From Pseudomonadota bacterium (GTDB lineage Bacteria > Pseudomonadota > Alphaproteobacteria > Rhizobiales > Devosiaceae), in the NCBI GenBank assembly GCA_023415605.1, contig JAEZKB010000178.1, positions 1 through 32,893 of the forward strand: DNA of 32,893 nucleotides. Reading direction: 5' to 3'. Numbering within the stretch: position 1 is the stretch's first letter; every line of letters starts with the position of its first letter. The notes beneath the pieces were generated by a model, which was given only the letters and a program-made list of their open reading frames with translations, was not told where the DNA came from and searched no databases. This document shows positions 1-7,788 of this stretch, one piece after another. A program made the translations under genes and the position numbers.

Positions 1-77
1 CCGCGGCCGCGCTCACGCATGGCCGGGATCGCGAGCTGGGTCAGGTGCAGCGGTGCGGTGGCGAGATCGCGCCCCAT
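1..77 (-). pseudogene. Short-chain dehydrogenase (SDR) fragment, running off the left edge
   Basis: On the minus strand an ATG at 77 opens a frame of 25 codons that leaves the window. It contains the string HLTQLAIPAMRERGRG, which closely resembles the SDR segment after the NNAG and N-catalytic regions, just before the strand leading to the catalytic Ser/Tyr. The Rossmann TGxxxGIG part that should precede it is absent: the same frame is closed by a TAA about 70 bases upstream, and a palindromic repeat and the rpsD terminator lie there. I therefore read it as the start of a 5'-truncated SDR gene. The match is short and the rest is outside the window, so a chance resemblance cannot be excluded. 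Confidence 0.35.
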
Positions 78-79
78 CG

Positions 80-126
80 CCTTCTCCCTCCGGGGGAGAA
101 GGTGGCCGAAGGCCGGATGAGGGGGC
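80..126. repeat. Intergenic palindromic repeat (double hairpin)
   Basis: A 9-bp stem CCTTCTCCC/GGGAGAAGG (80-88 with 94-102) is followed at once by a second small stem GGCC-GAA-GGCC (104-114) and the tail GGATGAGGG. This arrangement is the familiar extragenic palindrome scattered through rhizobial and other alphaproteobacterial genomes. It lies between the SDR fragment and the rpsD terminator. Confidence 0.7.
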
Positions 127-165
127 CTTACTTGCGCTCCCTCTTAACGCGGAGCGCCGGCCACC

Positions 166-201
166 CCAAAAAGCAAAAGGGCCGCCCACCGGGCGGCCCT
201 T
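166..201 (-). terminator. Rho-independent terminator of rpsD
   Basis: An 11-bp perfect stem AAGGGCCGCCC/GGGCGGCCCTT (177-187 with 191-201, 3-nt loop) is followed on the minus strand by TTTTGCTTTTT (178 down to 168). It starts 25 bases after the rpsD stop. Confidence 0.9.
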
Positions 202-225
202 CCAAAATCTGCCTGCGTCGTTCGC

Positions 226-843
226 TTAGCGCGAGTAGAATTCGACGACGAGGTTCGGTTCCATCTGGACCGGGTACGGCACGTCGCCGAGGGCCGGGAC
301 GCGGACATAGGTCGCGACCTGCTTGCCGTGATCGACTTCGATGTACTCCGGAACGTCACGCTCGGCGAGCTGGTTGGCTTCGAGCACGATGCCCAGCTGC
401 TTGGACTTTTCCTTGACCTCGACCTTGTCGCCCGGCTTGACCTGGTACGACGGGATGTTGACCTTCTTGCCGTTCACCAGCACGTGGCCGTGCGAGACGA
501 ACTGGCGGGCGGCGAACACGGTCGGCACGAACTTGGCGCGGTAGACGATGGCGTCGAGGCGGCTCTCGAGCAGGCCGATCAGGCGCTCGCCGGTATCACC
601 CTTGACGCGGGCAGCTTCGACATAAAGCTTGTGGAAGGCCTTTTCGGTGATCGAACCGTAATAGCCCTTGAGCTTCTGCTTGGCGCGCAGCTGCAGGCCG
701 TAGTCGGAGGTCTTGCCCTTGCGGCGCTGGCCGTGCTGGCCCGGGCCATAGGCGCGGTTGTTGAGCGGCGAGGCCGGACGGCCCCAGAGGTTCTCGCCAA
801 GACGGCGATCGATTTTGTGCTTGGACTGGATGCGCTTCGTCAT
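226..843 (-). CDS. rpsD: 30S ribosomal protein S4
   Basis: This is the primary 16S rRNA-binding protein of the small subunit body; it nucleates 30S assembly and lines the mRNA entry site. The 205-residue product has the usual bacterial length. The N-terminus MTKRIQSKHKIDRRLGENLWG and the SPLNNRAYGPGQHGQ segment are typical of the alphaproteobacterial form, and the S4 RNA-binding fold follows at about residues 94-155 (RLDAIVYRAKF, ARQFVSHGHVLVNG). The start at 843 is preceded by AAAGGG. The gene stands alone rather than in the alpha operon, as is usual in this group, with its own promoter just upstream (975-1003) and a strong terminator downstream. Confidence 0.98.
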   Translation of the reverse strand: MTKRIQSKHKIDRRLGENLWGRPASPLNNRAYGPGQHGQRRKGKTSDYGLQLRAKQKLKGYYGSITEKAFHKLYVEAARVKGDTGERLIGLLESRLDAIVYRAKFVPTVFAARQFVSHGHVLVNGKKVNIPSYQVKPGDKVEVKEKSKQLGIVLEANQLAERDVPEYIEVDHGKQVATYVRVPALGDVPYPVQMEPNLVVEFYSR

Positions 844-974
844 CGTAACCCTTTCAGTGGTTCGAAAGTGATTGCGCCCTCCTCTGCCCCGCCTTGCGAC
901 GAGACCGACAGACCCTCAGTCATTAGAGAATCCCGGGTGCGCTCGAGGAGCCCTTCGGCTCAACAAGTGGGCGC

Positions 975-1003
975 GTGATAGAGGCAGGAACCCTCAAAGT
1001 CAA
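975..1003 (-). promoter_or_regulatory. Sigma-70-type promoter of rpsD
   Basis: On the minus strand TTGACT (1003-998) and TATCAC (80-75 of that decade, 980-975) are separated by exactly 17 bases. It sits immediately after the stop of the MFS gene and 130 bases before rpsD. The leader carries a small stem-loop GAGCC-N4-GGCTC at 948-961; a role in S4 autoregulation is possible but not shown by the sequence. Confidence 0.65.
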
Positions 1004-1015
1004 GCGCCCAGGGCG

Positions 1016-2263
1016 TCAGCCGTCGACCATCTTCTTGTCGAGGGATCGCTGGTTGCGCAGGCCCGGGAAGATGATGCTCCAGATCACCGCAATGGCAATC
1101 GAGCCGAAGCCGCCGATGACCACCGCCGGCACCGGGCCGATCAGATGCGCCACCGTGCCGGCCCGGAACTCGCCCAGTTCGTTCGAGGCCCCGATGAACA
1201 CCGAGTTCACGGCGTTGACGCGGCCGCGGACCTCTTCGGGCGTCCAGAGCTGCATGATGGTTTCGCGAATGGTGACGCTCACCATGTCCGAAGCGCCGAC
1301 CAGCGCCAGGGACAGGACGGACACCCAGATCGTCGTGGAGAACCCGAACAGCACGGTGAAGGCGCCGAAGAGTCCCACAAACAGGAACAGCAACCGGCCG
1401 GCATGGTCGCGGATCGGGAAGCGCGTGAGCACGAGCGCCATCACGATGGCCCCCACGCCCGGCGCGGCGCGGAGGTAGCCGAGTTCGGCCGGACCGGCAT
1501 GCAGGATGTCCTTGGCGTAGATCGGCAATAGCGCGACGGCGCCGCCCATCAAGACCGCGAACATGTCGAGCGAAATGGCTCCCAGCACCACCTTGTTCGA
1601 GAAGATGTAGCGGAAGCCGCCAAAGATCGTCTCCATCGTGGTGGCCTGATGCGACGCTCGCTGCGCCGGCTTGGGGATCAACAGCACCGAGACCATGGCG
1701 CAGAGCAGCAGCGCCGCGCCGGTGCCGAAGGCTACCTCGGCAGCGATCCCATAGAGCAGCCCGCCGACCGCCGGCCCCATGATCGAGGCGAACTGCCAGG
1801 CCGAGGCATTGACCGTGATCGCGTTCGAGAGCGCCTTGGGCGGCACAAGGTTGGGCGCCAGTGATTGCGCCGCTGGCCCCCAGAAGGCGCGCGCAATCCC
1901 CAAGGCAATCAAGATGCCGAAGATCGGCCAGACCTCATGCGCATGCGCATTGGCGAAGGCGAGAAACCCAAGCGCGCAAGCAAACTCGACCGTGAGGCAG
2001 GTCGCCATGATGCCGCGTCGGTTGAACTGGTCGGCGGTGAGGCCGGTGACGAGGATCAAGATCAGGGACGGCAGGAAGAGGCAGAGACCGACCAAGCCAA
2101 GCAGGAGCGCCTCGCCGGTGACGTCGTAGATCTGCCAGGCGATCGATACCGACATGATCTGCACCGCAAAGCTCACCAGCAGCGTGGTGAGCCAGAAGAA
2201 GCGGAAGCCAATGTAGCTGAAGGCAAGCTTGGACGGCGCGGGCGCCGGAGGAAGGTCGGTCAT
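1016..2263 (-). CDS. MFS transporter, EntS/DHA3-like exporter
   Basis: A 415-residue integral membrane protein with about 12 hydrophobic helices over its whole length, matching the major facilitator fold. The N-terminal half has SVSIAWQIYDVTGEALLLG and LVTGLTADQFNRRGIM, the latter being the loop 2-3 GxxaDrxxRR-type motif A; the family resembles the DHA3 group that includes the enterobactin exporter EntS. Substrate cannot be told from sequence. It is transcribed toward rpsD, which has its own promoter after the MFS stop, and follows trmJ by 69 bases. The start at 2263 has no strong ribosome binding site but agrees with the family N-terminus. Confidence 0.85.
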   Translation of the reverse strand: MTDLPPAPAPSKLAFSYIGFRFFWLTTLLVSFAVQIMSVSIAWQIYDVTGEALLLGLVGLCLFLPSLILILVTGLTADQFNRRGIMATCLTVEFACALGFLAFANAHAHEVWPIFGILIALGIARAFWGPAAQSLAPNLVPPKALSNAITVNASAWQFASIMGPAVGGLLYGIAAEVAFGTGAALLLCAMVSVLLIPKPAQRASHQATTMETIFGGFRYIFSNKVVLGAISLDMFAVLMGGAVALLPIYAKDILHAGPAELGYLRAAPGVGAIVMALVLTRFPIRDHAGRLLFLFVGLFGAFTVLFGFSTTIWVSVLSLALVGASDMVSVTIRETIMQLWTPEEVRGRVNAVNSVFIGASNELGEFRAGTVAHLIGPVPAVVIGGFGSIAIAVIWSIIFPGLRNQRSLDKKMVDG

Positions 2264-2332
2264 GGTGGCGCGCAGATTGCATGCACCCGCTGCCCCGTCA
2301 AAGGGATACTTTGGGCCGAGAGGGCTTTGGCC

Positions 2333-3142
2333 CTACTCCTCCGCGGGAGGCTCGGTAAGTGACGTCTTTCCCGGCCGCTGCCTCAGATGGGCGCGGTCGA
2401 TTGACGAGATTACACCGCGAAAGGTGCGGATCTCCTGGCTGGTCATGCCGGCCCGGGTAAACACGGCGCGGAGGTTGTTGACCATTGTCGGCCGCTTGTC
2501 GTCAGTCTTGAAGAAGCCGGTGCGATCCAACGTCTCCTCGAGATGGCCGAAAAGTCCGAGTAGCTCGTCACGCGGCGCCGCCGGATCGAGGCCGCCAGAG
2601 AAGGGCAGCACCTCGCCCTTGTCCGCCTGCTGCCGCCACTCATAAGACATCAACAGCACCGCCTGCGCGATGTTCAGCGAAGCGAAGGCGGCTTCGACCG
2701 GGAAGGTGACGATAGCGTCGGCAAGCGAAATTTCCTCGTTGTAGAGGCCCCACTTCTCCCGGCCGAACAGGATACCCGCCGCTGCCCCTGTGTCGATGTG
2801 GCCGACGACGCGCTGCGCCGCCTCCTCGGGCCCATAGACCGGCTTTTGCAGGTCACGTTGGCGAGCGGTCGTGGCGAGCACCATTGAGAGGTCGGCGATC
2901 GCCTCCTCGACAGTGGCGAAGACGCGGACCCGCTCGATGACATGATCGGCGCGAGAGGCGGCGGCCACCGCCTTTTCGTTCGGCCAGCCATCGCGCGGAT
3001 TGACCAGGCGCAGATCCCAAAGGCCAAAATTGGCCATGGCGCGCGCTGTCGTCCCGATATTCTCCCCGAGTTGCGGCTCGCAAAGAATGATCGCCGGGCT
3101 AGGCCGGAATGTGATTTCCAGGGATTTGTCGGTGCCGGCCAT
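2333..3142 (-). CDS. trmJ: tRNA (cytidine/uridine-32-2'-O)-methyltransferase, TrmJ-type SpoU/TrmH family
   Basis: This enzyme adds a 2'-O-methyl group from S-adenosylmethionine to nucleotide 32 of the tRNA anticodon loop. The 269-residue protein shows the three SPOUT motifs in order: NIGTTARAMANFG near residue 28 (motif 1 with catalytic Arg), GILFGREKWGLYNEE near 123 (motif 2), and SLNIAQAVLLMSYEW near 154 (motif 3), followed by the helical C-terminal extension that separates TrmJ from shorter SpoU proteins. The start at 3142 is preceded by GAGG. The C-terminal tail is proline/glutamate rich. Target position is assigned by family, not proven here. Confidence 0.88.
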   Translation of the reverse strand: MAGTDKSLEITFRPSPAIILCEPQLGENIGTTARAMANFGLWDLRLVNPRDGWPNEKAVAAASRADHVIERVRVFATVEEAIADLSMVLATTARQRDLQKPVYGPEEAAQRVVGHIDTGAAAGILFGREKWGLYNEEISLADAIVTFPVEAAFASLNIAQAVLLMSYEWRQQADKGEVLPFSGGLDPAAPRDELLGLFGHLEETLDRTGFFKTDDKRPTMVNNLRAVFTRAGMTSQEIRTFRGVISSIDRAHLRQRPGKTSLTEPPAEE

Positions 3143-3196
3143 CTCGCGCCTCGTTTCGCCGCGAGATAGGCCGGGAGATGTGTCGAGCGCAAGCGG

Positions 3197-3817
3197 TCAG
3201 GCGACCATGTTGCGTGAAATCTCCTTGGCGTGGGTACGCTGGAAGTCACGTACCTTATCGCTGCGGCGCCATTCGCGATCGAGGATGGCGAAGTGCAACT
3301 CCTCGTCCCACTCACCCTGGAACAGCGCGTGCTCGCGGTAATGCGCCTCAAGCCGCATGCCGAGATTCTTGAGCAAACGGGCCGATGCCTGGTTCTTCCC
3401 TGCGCAGCGGGCGAAGATGCGGTGGAAATTGAAGTTGGCGAAACCATAGTCCATCGCTGCCCGCACCGCCTCGGTCGCGTAACCCTGCTTGCGGTGGAAT
3501 GGGCTGAAGATGAAACGAAGTTCCGCTTGCCCGGCGGTCGCGTCGGTCCAGCGGAGCGAAATCTGCCCGATGAGCAGATCATCGGACTTTCGAGTCACAG
3601 CGAAATGAATGATCTCGCCGGGGCGCGTCAGCCGGTTCTGCTTGACCATGGCGTCGAGAGCCGCCTTGACCTCGACGCGGTCCCGCGCCTTCCAGTCAAG
3701 ATAACGCTGTACATCCGGAAGCGCGTGGTAAGCCATCATCGCGTCCAGGTCGGATTTATGGAACGAGCGCAGCTGAAGACGCTCGGTTTCGATCGGTAGT
3801 CCATTCTTTGCGGCCAT
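3197..3817 (-). CDS. GNAT N-acetyltransferase, RimJ/RimL-like (copy 1)
   Basis: Acetyl-CoA dependent acetyltransferase of the GNAT fold. The sequence begins MAAKNGLPIETERLQLR, the usual RimJ/RimL opening, and carries the acetyl-CoA binding loop FHRKQGYATEAVRAAMDYGF and the C-terminal HRIFARCAGKNQASARLLKNLGM with EAHYREHALFQGEWDEEL. I place the start at 3817 because GGAGG lies upstream and the family alignment begins there; the frame stays open 87 more codons to 4078 but that part looks non-coding. It is a clear paralogue of the next gene upstream (same fold, similar ends), suggesting tandem duplication. Substrate is unknown. Confidence 0.85.
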   Translation of the reverse strand: MAAKNGLPIETERLQLRSFHKSDLDAMMAYHALPDVQRYLDWKARDRVEVKAALDAMVKQNRLTRPGEIIHFAVTRKSDDLLIGQISLRWTDATAGQAELRFIFSPFHRKQGYATEAVRAAMDYGFANFNFHRIFARCAGKNQASARLLKNLGMRLEAHYREHALFQGEWDEELHFAILDREWRRSDKVRDFQRTHAKEISRNMVA

Positions 3818-3861
3818 TTCCGCCACGTCCTCCGCCTCGTCTGCCCACGGAACCAGAACGT

Positions 3862-3873
3862 GCGCATATGCGC
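3862..3873. promoter_or_regulatory. Perfect 12-bp palindrome in the spacer between the two GNAT genes
   Basis: GCGCATATGCGC is a perfect palindrome 45 bases upstream of the first GNAT start, within the 226-base spacer (3818-4043) that otherwise holds nothing recognisable. It could be an operator, but a palindrome of this size can arise by chance. Confidence 0.2.
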
Positions 3874-4043
3874 CCGGTTCCAGCGGTTGCAGCCGAAATT
3901 GCGTTAGAAACTCAGAGGGTTGTCGCAGAAGGGACACGAAGCAGCGAAGCCGTAAGCTCTCGCTCACGCCAAAGAATTCCGTCGGTCCGGCCAGTTGATC
4001 GTCGCCGTTACCATACCATGTTGGCCCCGACCAAGTCAGCCGC

Positions 4044-4613
4044 TCACGGACGGCTAATGGCGACCCATTCGTCCTCAAGCATGGCGTAGATCAGCTCTTC
4101 GTCCCACACCCCCTTAACTAGGACGTGTTCACGAAAATGCGCCTCACGCCGCATTCCAAGCCGCTCCATGACATGCCAGGAGGCGGCGTTTCGCGCGTCG
4201 CAGCGGGCATAGATACGATGCAGCCCGGCTTGCTCGAAGCCGACGCCGAGCAGGCCGCGTGCGGCTTCGGTGGCGTAGCCGTAGCCGTGATAGTCGGGGT
4301 GAAAGATGTAGCCCACCTCTCCCTGCCGGGCGATCTCGTTGCGAAGGATCAGCGACACTTCCCCGATCATCGCGTGGTCCTGCTTGCGCTCGACGGCCAG
4401 CAAGATCCTGTCGCCCTCCTCATGCCACGCCGTCTGCACGGTGCGGGCTTGCACGGCCTCCGCCACCGTCTCGCGACTCATCGGCTCGTCGAAGAGGTAC
4501 GCAGCGACATCGTCGCGCTGGCGATAGGCGAATACGGCATCCACGTCACCGCGGGTGAAAGCGCGCAGGTTGAGCCGTTCAGTCTCGATGGGCAGGGTCG
4601 GGACGAAAGCCAT
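4044..4613 (-). CDS. GNAT N-acetyltransferase, RimJ/RimL-like (copy 2)
   Basis: A 189-residue GNAT protein starting MAFVPTLPIETERLNLR. The acetyl-CoA pyrophosphate loop is in YHGYGYATEAARGLLG, followed by HRIYARCDARNAASWHVMERLGMR and EAHFREHVLVKGVWDEELIYAML, close to the equivalent segments of the neighbouring copy. The start at 4613 is chosen because AGGAGG lies seven bases upstream; the frame continues to 4664 without a better site. It lies 226 bases upstream of its paralogue on the same strand. Likely acceptors are protein N-termini, an antibiotic or a small metabolite; the sequence does not decide. Confidence 0.87.
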   Translation of the reverse strand: MAFVPTLPIETERLNLRAFTRGDVDAVFAYRQRDDVAAYLFDEPMSRETVAEAVQARTVQTAWHEEGDRILLAVERKQDHAMIGEVSLILRNEIARQGEVGYIFHPDYHGYGYATEAARGLLGVGFEQAGLHRIYARCDARNAASWHVMERLGMRREAHFREHVLVKGVWDEELIYAMLEDEWVAISRP

Positions 4614-4729
4614 GCTGATCCTCCTCGGAGGCCGGATTAACGCCATCCGCGCCGAACGGATCAACCCCTCCCCTTGCCCAAGCTTGGCACAACTTGCGGT
4701 GCACCAATTATGCGTGCCACGCTAAGCCA

Positions 4730-5176
4730 ATGGAGAAGCTTGCCCGCCCCATTGTTGACCTCGTGGCCAACTGCGCCTGTGGCGCCGTGGAGGTTCGTCT
4801 CGCTGGTGAGGTGAAGTCGATGTTCATGTGCTCGTGCGAAGACTGCCAGAAAGCCTCGGGCACCGGTCACACGGCTGCATTTCTGCTCCGCGCCGCGGAC
4901 GTTTCCATTGCCGGCGTGACCAAAAAACATTGCCGACCAGCCGATTCCGGAGCGATCTTCACGCGCTGGTTCTGCCCCGAATGCGGAACGCCACTGTGCG
5001 CGCAGTCGAGCCGGGGGATGGAATTGATGACCATTCCAGTGGGCCTGATCGGCGCGGCCGCCCTGCCGTGGTACAAGCCGAACCAGTTGCTTTTCGCCCG
5101 CACCCATCGAGACTGGGACGTGATCGCCGAATCTCTGCCGCAGCATCAGACCTACCGCATGCCCGGGGCGACCTGA
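4730..5176 (+). CDS. GFA family protein (CENP-V/Mss4-like zinc fold)
   Basis: Small zinc protein of the family named after glutathione-dependent formaldehyde-activating enzyme; most members have no proven activity. Zinc ligands are visible as CACGAVEV and CSCEDCQKASG near the N-terminus and WFCPECGTPLCAQS in the middle, the usual two-site pattern. The family string CSCxDCQKxSGTGH is well kept. I start it at the ATG at 4730 (148 residues), where the fold begins, although a TTG at 4694 would add 12 residues; neither has a strong ribosome binding site. The stop overlaps the next start by one base, so it is the first gene of a three-gene operon with two TfoX-like genes. Confidence 0.85.
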   Translation: MEKLARPIVDLVANCACGAVEVRLAGEVKSMFMCSCEDCQKASGTGHTAAFLLRAADVSIAGVTKKHCRPADSGAIFTRWFCPECGTPLCAQSSRGMELMTIPVGLIGAAALPWYKPNQLLFARTHRDWDVIAESLPQHQTYRMPGAT

Positions 5177-5511
5177 TGTCCGCCGCATCGGACGCCATGG
5201 CCGAACGCATCCGCCTGGCGCTCGGCCCGCGGACGGACATAGAGGAGAAGAAAATGTTCGGTGGCGTCGGCTTCATGCTCAACGACAATATGATGGTCGG
5301 CGTCAGTTCAAAGGGCGCGCTGATGGTCCGCGTCGATCCCGATCAGATGCACGCAGTGCTGGCGCGACCGGGCGCGAAGGAAATGCATATGGGCGAGCGG
5401 GTGATGAAAGGCTTCGTCACGGTGGACGACGACGCTATCGTCCGGGCCACAGACTTCGTCGCCTGGCTCAACGATGCCGAGCGCTTTGTCAGGACTCTGC
5501 CCGCGAAATGA
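5176..5511 (+). CDS. TfoX N-terminal domain protein (copy 1)
   Basis: A 111-residue protein made only of the TfoX N-terminal domain: MAERIRLALGPRTDIEEKKMFGGVGFMLNDNMMVGVSS with the conserved K-MFGG-x-GFM core near residue 30, then VRVDPD and MGERVMKGFVTVD, and ending in a helical WLNDAERFVRTLP. The domain occurs in the competence regulator TfoX/Sxy, but stand-alone copies like this have no settled function. ATG overlaps the GFA stop (TGATG) and its own stop overlaps the next ATG by four bases, so translation of the three genes is probably coupled. Confidence 0.87.
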   Translation: MSAASDAMAERIRLALGPRTDIEEKKMFGGVGFMLNDNMMVGVSSKGALMVRVDPDQMHAVLARPGAKEMHMGERVMKGFVTVDDDAIVRATDFVAWLNDAERFVRTLPAK

Positions 5512-5924
5512 AGTCCGAAACCATCGATCACCTCGCCGACCGTGTGCGCGTGATCGTGGGAGAAGACCCACGTATCACCGAGAAGTACATGTTCGGTGGC
5601 CTAACCTTTTTGCTTAACGGCCACATCTTGGTCGGCTGCAAGAAGGACGGCAGCATCCTGATCTCGGTCGGCAAGGACAATCACGACGCCGCCGCGGCAC
5701 GGCCGGGCACCACCGCAATGGTGCACAATGGCCGGGTGATGTCCGGCTTCTTCTGGATCGACGGGGACGTCATCGAGGACGACGACACACTGCTCGACTG
5801 GATACGCTTTGCCGAGAAAGCGGTCGCCCAGCGCCCCATCAAGTCAGAGAAACCGAAGAAGACTCTGACGAAAAATGCCGAGTCCCAATCGGTCAGATCG
5901 CCGAAAACACCAGCGCAGCGTTGA
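5508..5924 (+). CDS. TfoX N-terminal domain protein (copy 2) with basic tail
   Basis: Paralogue of the preceding gene: ITEKYMFGGLTFLLNGHILVGCKKDG matches its K-MFGG core, and VHNGRVMSGFFWIDGD and LLDWIRFAEKAV match its second half. The 138-residue product carries an extra C-terminal tail of about 30 residues rich in Lys, Ser and Pro (IKSEKPKKTLTKNAES), likely disordered. The start overlaps the previous stop (ATGA). Its 3' end overlaps the 3' end of the convergent ketoacyl synthase gene by 32 bases, so the tail is encoded partly antisense to that gene. Confidence 0.85.
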   Translation: MKSETIDHLADRVRVIVGEDPRITEKYMFGGLTFLLNGHILVGCKKDGSILISVGKDNHDAAAARPGTTAMVHNGRVMSGFFWIDGDVIEDDDTLLDWIRFAEKAVAQRPIKSEKPKKTLTKNAESQSVRSPKTPAQR

Positions 5925-7167
5925 CGCCACCGAAACCGAAAGCATTCGAGAGGGCGTGGCGGATCGTCTTCTTCTTGGGAGTTTGTGGCACCAGATCGAA
6001 CTGCTGCCCGACATCCGGCTCGACGAGGTTGCGCGTTGCCGGCGCGATGCCGTCACGGATGGCGAGGATCGAGAACACAGCTTCAAGCGCACCGGCCGCG
6101 CCAAGCAGGTGCCCCGTCGACGACTTGGTCGAGGAGATCGCGAGGTCCTTGCCACGGTTCTCGAACACGGCGGAGATGCCGGCGATCTCCGCTGCATCTC
6201 CCACCGCCGTCGAGGTAGCATGAGCGTTGATGTAGTCGATCTCGCCGGGCGACAGCCTTGCCATCTTGAGTGCATTGCGCATGGTGACCTGAGCCCCCGC
6301 ACCGCTGGGTTCGCCGGAGGTGAGGTGATAGGCGTCCGCCGACGTGCCATAGCCCGCGAGGATTGCCAGCGGCTCGGCGCCGCGCGCCTTGGCATGGCTG
6401 AGGCGCTCGATGACGAGCACCGCAGCGCCCTCGGCGAGGACGAAACCGTCGCGCTTGCTGTCGAACGGTCGCGAGGCAGAGGCTGGATCTTCATTGAACT
6501 CCGTCGCCAGCGCTCGCGCCGCGCCGAAGCCGCCGACCGAGATCGGATCGACCGAGCCCTCCGCGCCACCGACGATGGCGACGTCAGCCTCGCCCGTGAG
6601 GATCAGCCGCATCCCGTCGCCGATCGCCTGCGCCGAGGCAGCACAGGCGGTGACCGGCGCGCCGATCGGTCCCTTGAAACCATAGCGGATGGAGATCCAA
6701 CCCGCGGCGAGGTTAGCAAGGAAGCTAGGCACGGTGAACGGAGACAGGCGCCGCGGCCCGCGCTCGATGATGGTCTTGGCCGCCTCCGCCATCACCGGCG
6801 AACCGCCAACGCCAGTGCCGATTATTGTCGCGGTGGCGGCCCTGTCGTCTTCGTTCTCGGGGAACCAGTTGGCCTGCTTCAGCGCCTCTTGCGCGGCCAC
6901 CATGCCGTACTGAATGAAGAGGTCCATCTTCTTGACGTCCTTGCCGTCAACCGCAACCAGCGGATTGAAGCCGCCCTCGGGATCGTCGGCTGTGCTCGGC
7001 ACGAGACCCGCAATGTGGGCGGCAAAGGCGGAGACATCGAAGCGGGTATTCTTGACGATGCCGCTGCGACCTTCGAGCAGACGCTTCCACGTTGTTTCGA
7101 CGCTGACGCCGAGCGGGCTGACGACGCCCATGCCGGTAACGACGATAGGATCGGATTGGGTGCTCAT
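5893..7167 (-). CDS. fabF: Beta-ketoacyl-ACP synthase II (KAS II) type
   Basis: Condensing enzyme that extends acyl-ACP with malonyl-ACP in fatty acid synthesis. The 424-residue protein has the thiolase fold with the KAS II triad: Cys175 in PVTACAASAQA, His316 in INAHATSTAVGD, and His353 in TKSSTGHLLGAAG, plus the C-terminal SNAFGFGGVNAALVF. The start at 7167 follows CTGGAGAAG with good spacing; the frame stays open upstream to 7464 inside the MarR gene but is not coding there. It lies 61 bases downstream of a MarR regulator on the same strand, not in a fab/acp cluster, so it may be a second, regulated KAS II rather than the main one. Gene symbol is by family. Confidence 0.85.
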   Translation of the reverse strand: MSTQSDPIVVTGMGVVSPLGVSVETTWKRLLEGRSGIVKNTRFDVSAFAAHIAGLVPSTADDPEGGFNPLVAVDGKDVKKMDLFIQYGMVAAQEALKQANWFPENEDDRAATATIIGTGVGGSPVMAEAAKTIIERGPRRLSPFTVPSFLANLAAGWISIRYGFKGPIGAPVTACAASAQAIGDGMRLILTGEADVAIVGGAEGSVDPISVGGFGAARALATEFNEDPASASRPFDSKRDGFVLAEGAAVLVIERLSHAKARGAEPLAILAGYGTSADAYHLTSGEPSGAGAQVTMRNALKMARLSPGEIDYINAHATSTAVGDAAEIAGISAVFENRGKDLAISSTKSSTGHLLGAAGALEAVFSILAIRDGIAPATRNLVEPDVGQQFDLVPQTPKKKTIRHALSNAFGFGGVNAALVFSAI

Positions 7168-7228
7168 CGGCTTCTCCAGGACAAAAGTGACGGCGCTGAC
7201 GCGGCCGGGTGCGATAACGCAGTGACAA

Positions 7229-7645
7229 CTAGACAGCGGCGAGCCGCTTGAGTGTGGCGATAGTCTGATCGAATGCCTTGGCGCCCAGTTCAGCTCGAAC
7301 TTCCGCCTGGGCCTGCCGCCAGACCGGCAGCATCCGCTCGAGCAGGGTCCTGCCCTCCGCCGTGACGCTGCAGAGCCGGCGGTTGCCGGTCGCAGCGGGA
7401 CGCGACTTGACGAGCCCCATGGTCTCCAACCGGTCGAGATTGCGGGTAAGCGTCGTGCGCTCAAAACCCCGTTGCTCGGCCAACTCGCTGACGGTCTGCT
7501 CGCCCGATTCCAGCAGCGTCCCCATCAGCGAAAACTGCGTCGAGGTAATACCGAAAGGCCTCGCATAGGCGTCGTAGCGACGGGTGATCGCCCGCGCTGC
7601 CTTGCGCGTGTTCGAGACCATGCAAAGTGAGAAGTCGTCAGCCAT
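7229..7645 (-). CDS. MarR family transcriptional regulator
   Basis: A 138-residue winged-helix repressor-type regulator. The helix-turn-helix and wing lie at about residues 50-90 (TVSELAEQRGFERTTLTRNLDRLETMGLV, then RPAATGNRRLCSVTAEG), flanked by the dimerisation helices at both ends. It precedes the ketoacyl synthase gene on the same strand and diverges from icd, so it probably controls itself and the synthase. A palindrome-like site sits 16 bases upstream of its start. The ligand, perhaps a fatty acid or aromatic acid as in other family members, cannot be read from the sequence. Confidence 0.9.
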   Translation of the reverse strand: MADDFSLCMVSNTRKAARAITRRYDAYARPFGITSTQFSLMGTLLESGEQTVSELAEQRGFERTTLTRNLDRLETMGLVKSRPAATGNRRLCSVTAEGRTLLERMLPVWRQAQAEVRAELGAKAFDQTIATLKRLAAV

Positions 7646-7660
7646 GGGGACGAAATAGTG

Positions 7661-7670
7661 TGTATATGCA
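7661..7670. promoter_or_regulatory. Candidate MarR operator
   Basis: TGTATATGCA is an imperfect palindrome (8 of 10 positions symmetric) in an AT-rich patch just before the MarR start, within the 143-base divergent region to icd. Position and symmetry fit autoregulation; no binding is shown. Confidence 0.35.
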
Positions 7671-7788
7671 CGGTGTCAAGTACCACCGGCTCTATGCCCC
7701 CAAAGCACGAGCCCCCGGTGCCTTCCATCACCAAAGTTTCGTGCTATAGCCGGGGCCAGCAAATAACGCTGCCACCGAGGAGTCCAGC

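Noticed and set aside
3818..4078. An 87-residue N-terminal extension of the first GNAT gene
   Set aside because: The family start and the GGAGG site are both at 3817, and the extension overlaps the end of the second GNAT gene without any recognisable domain.
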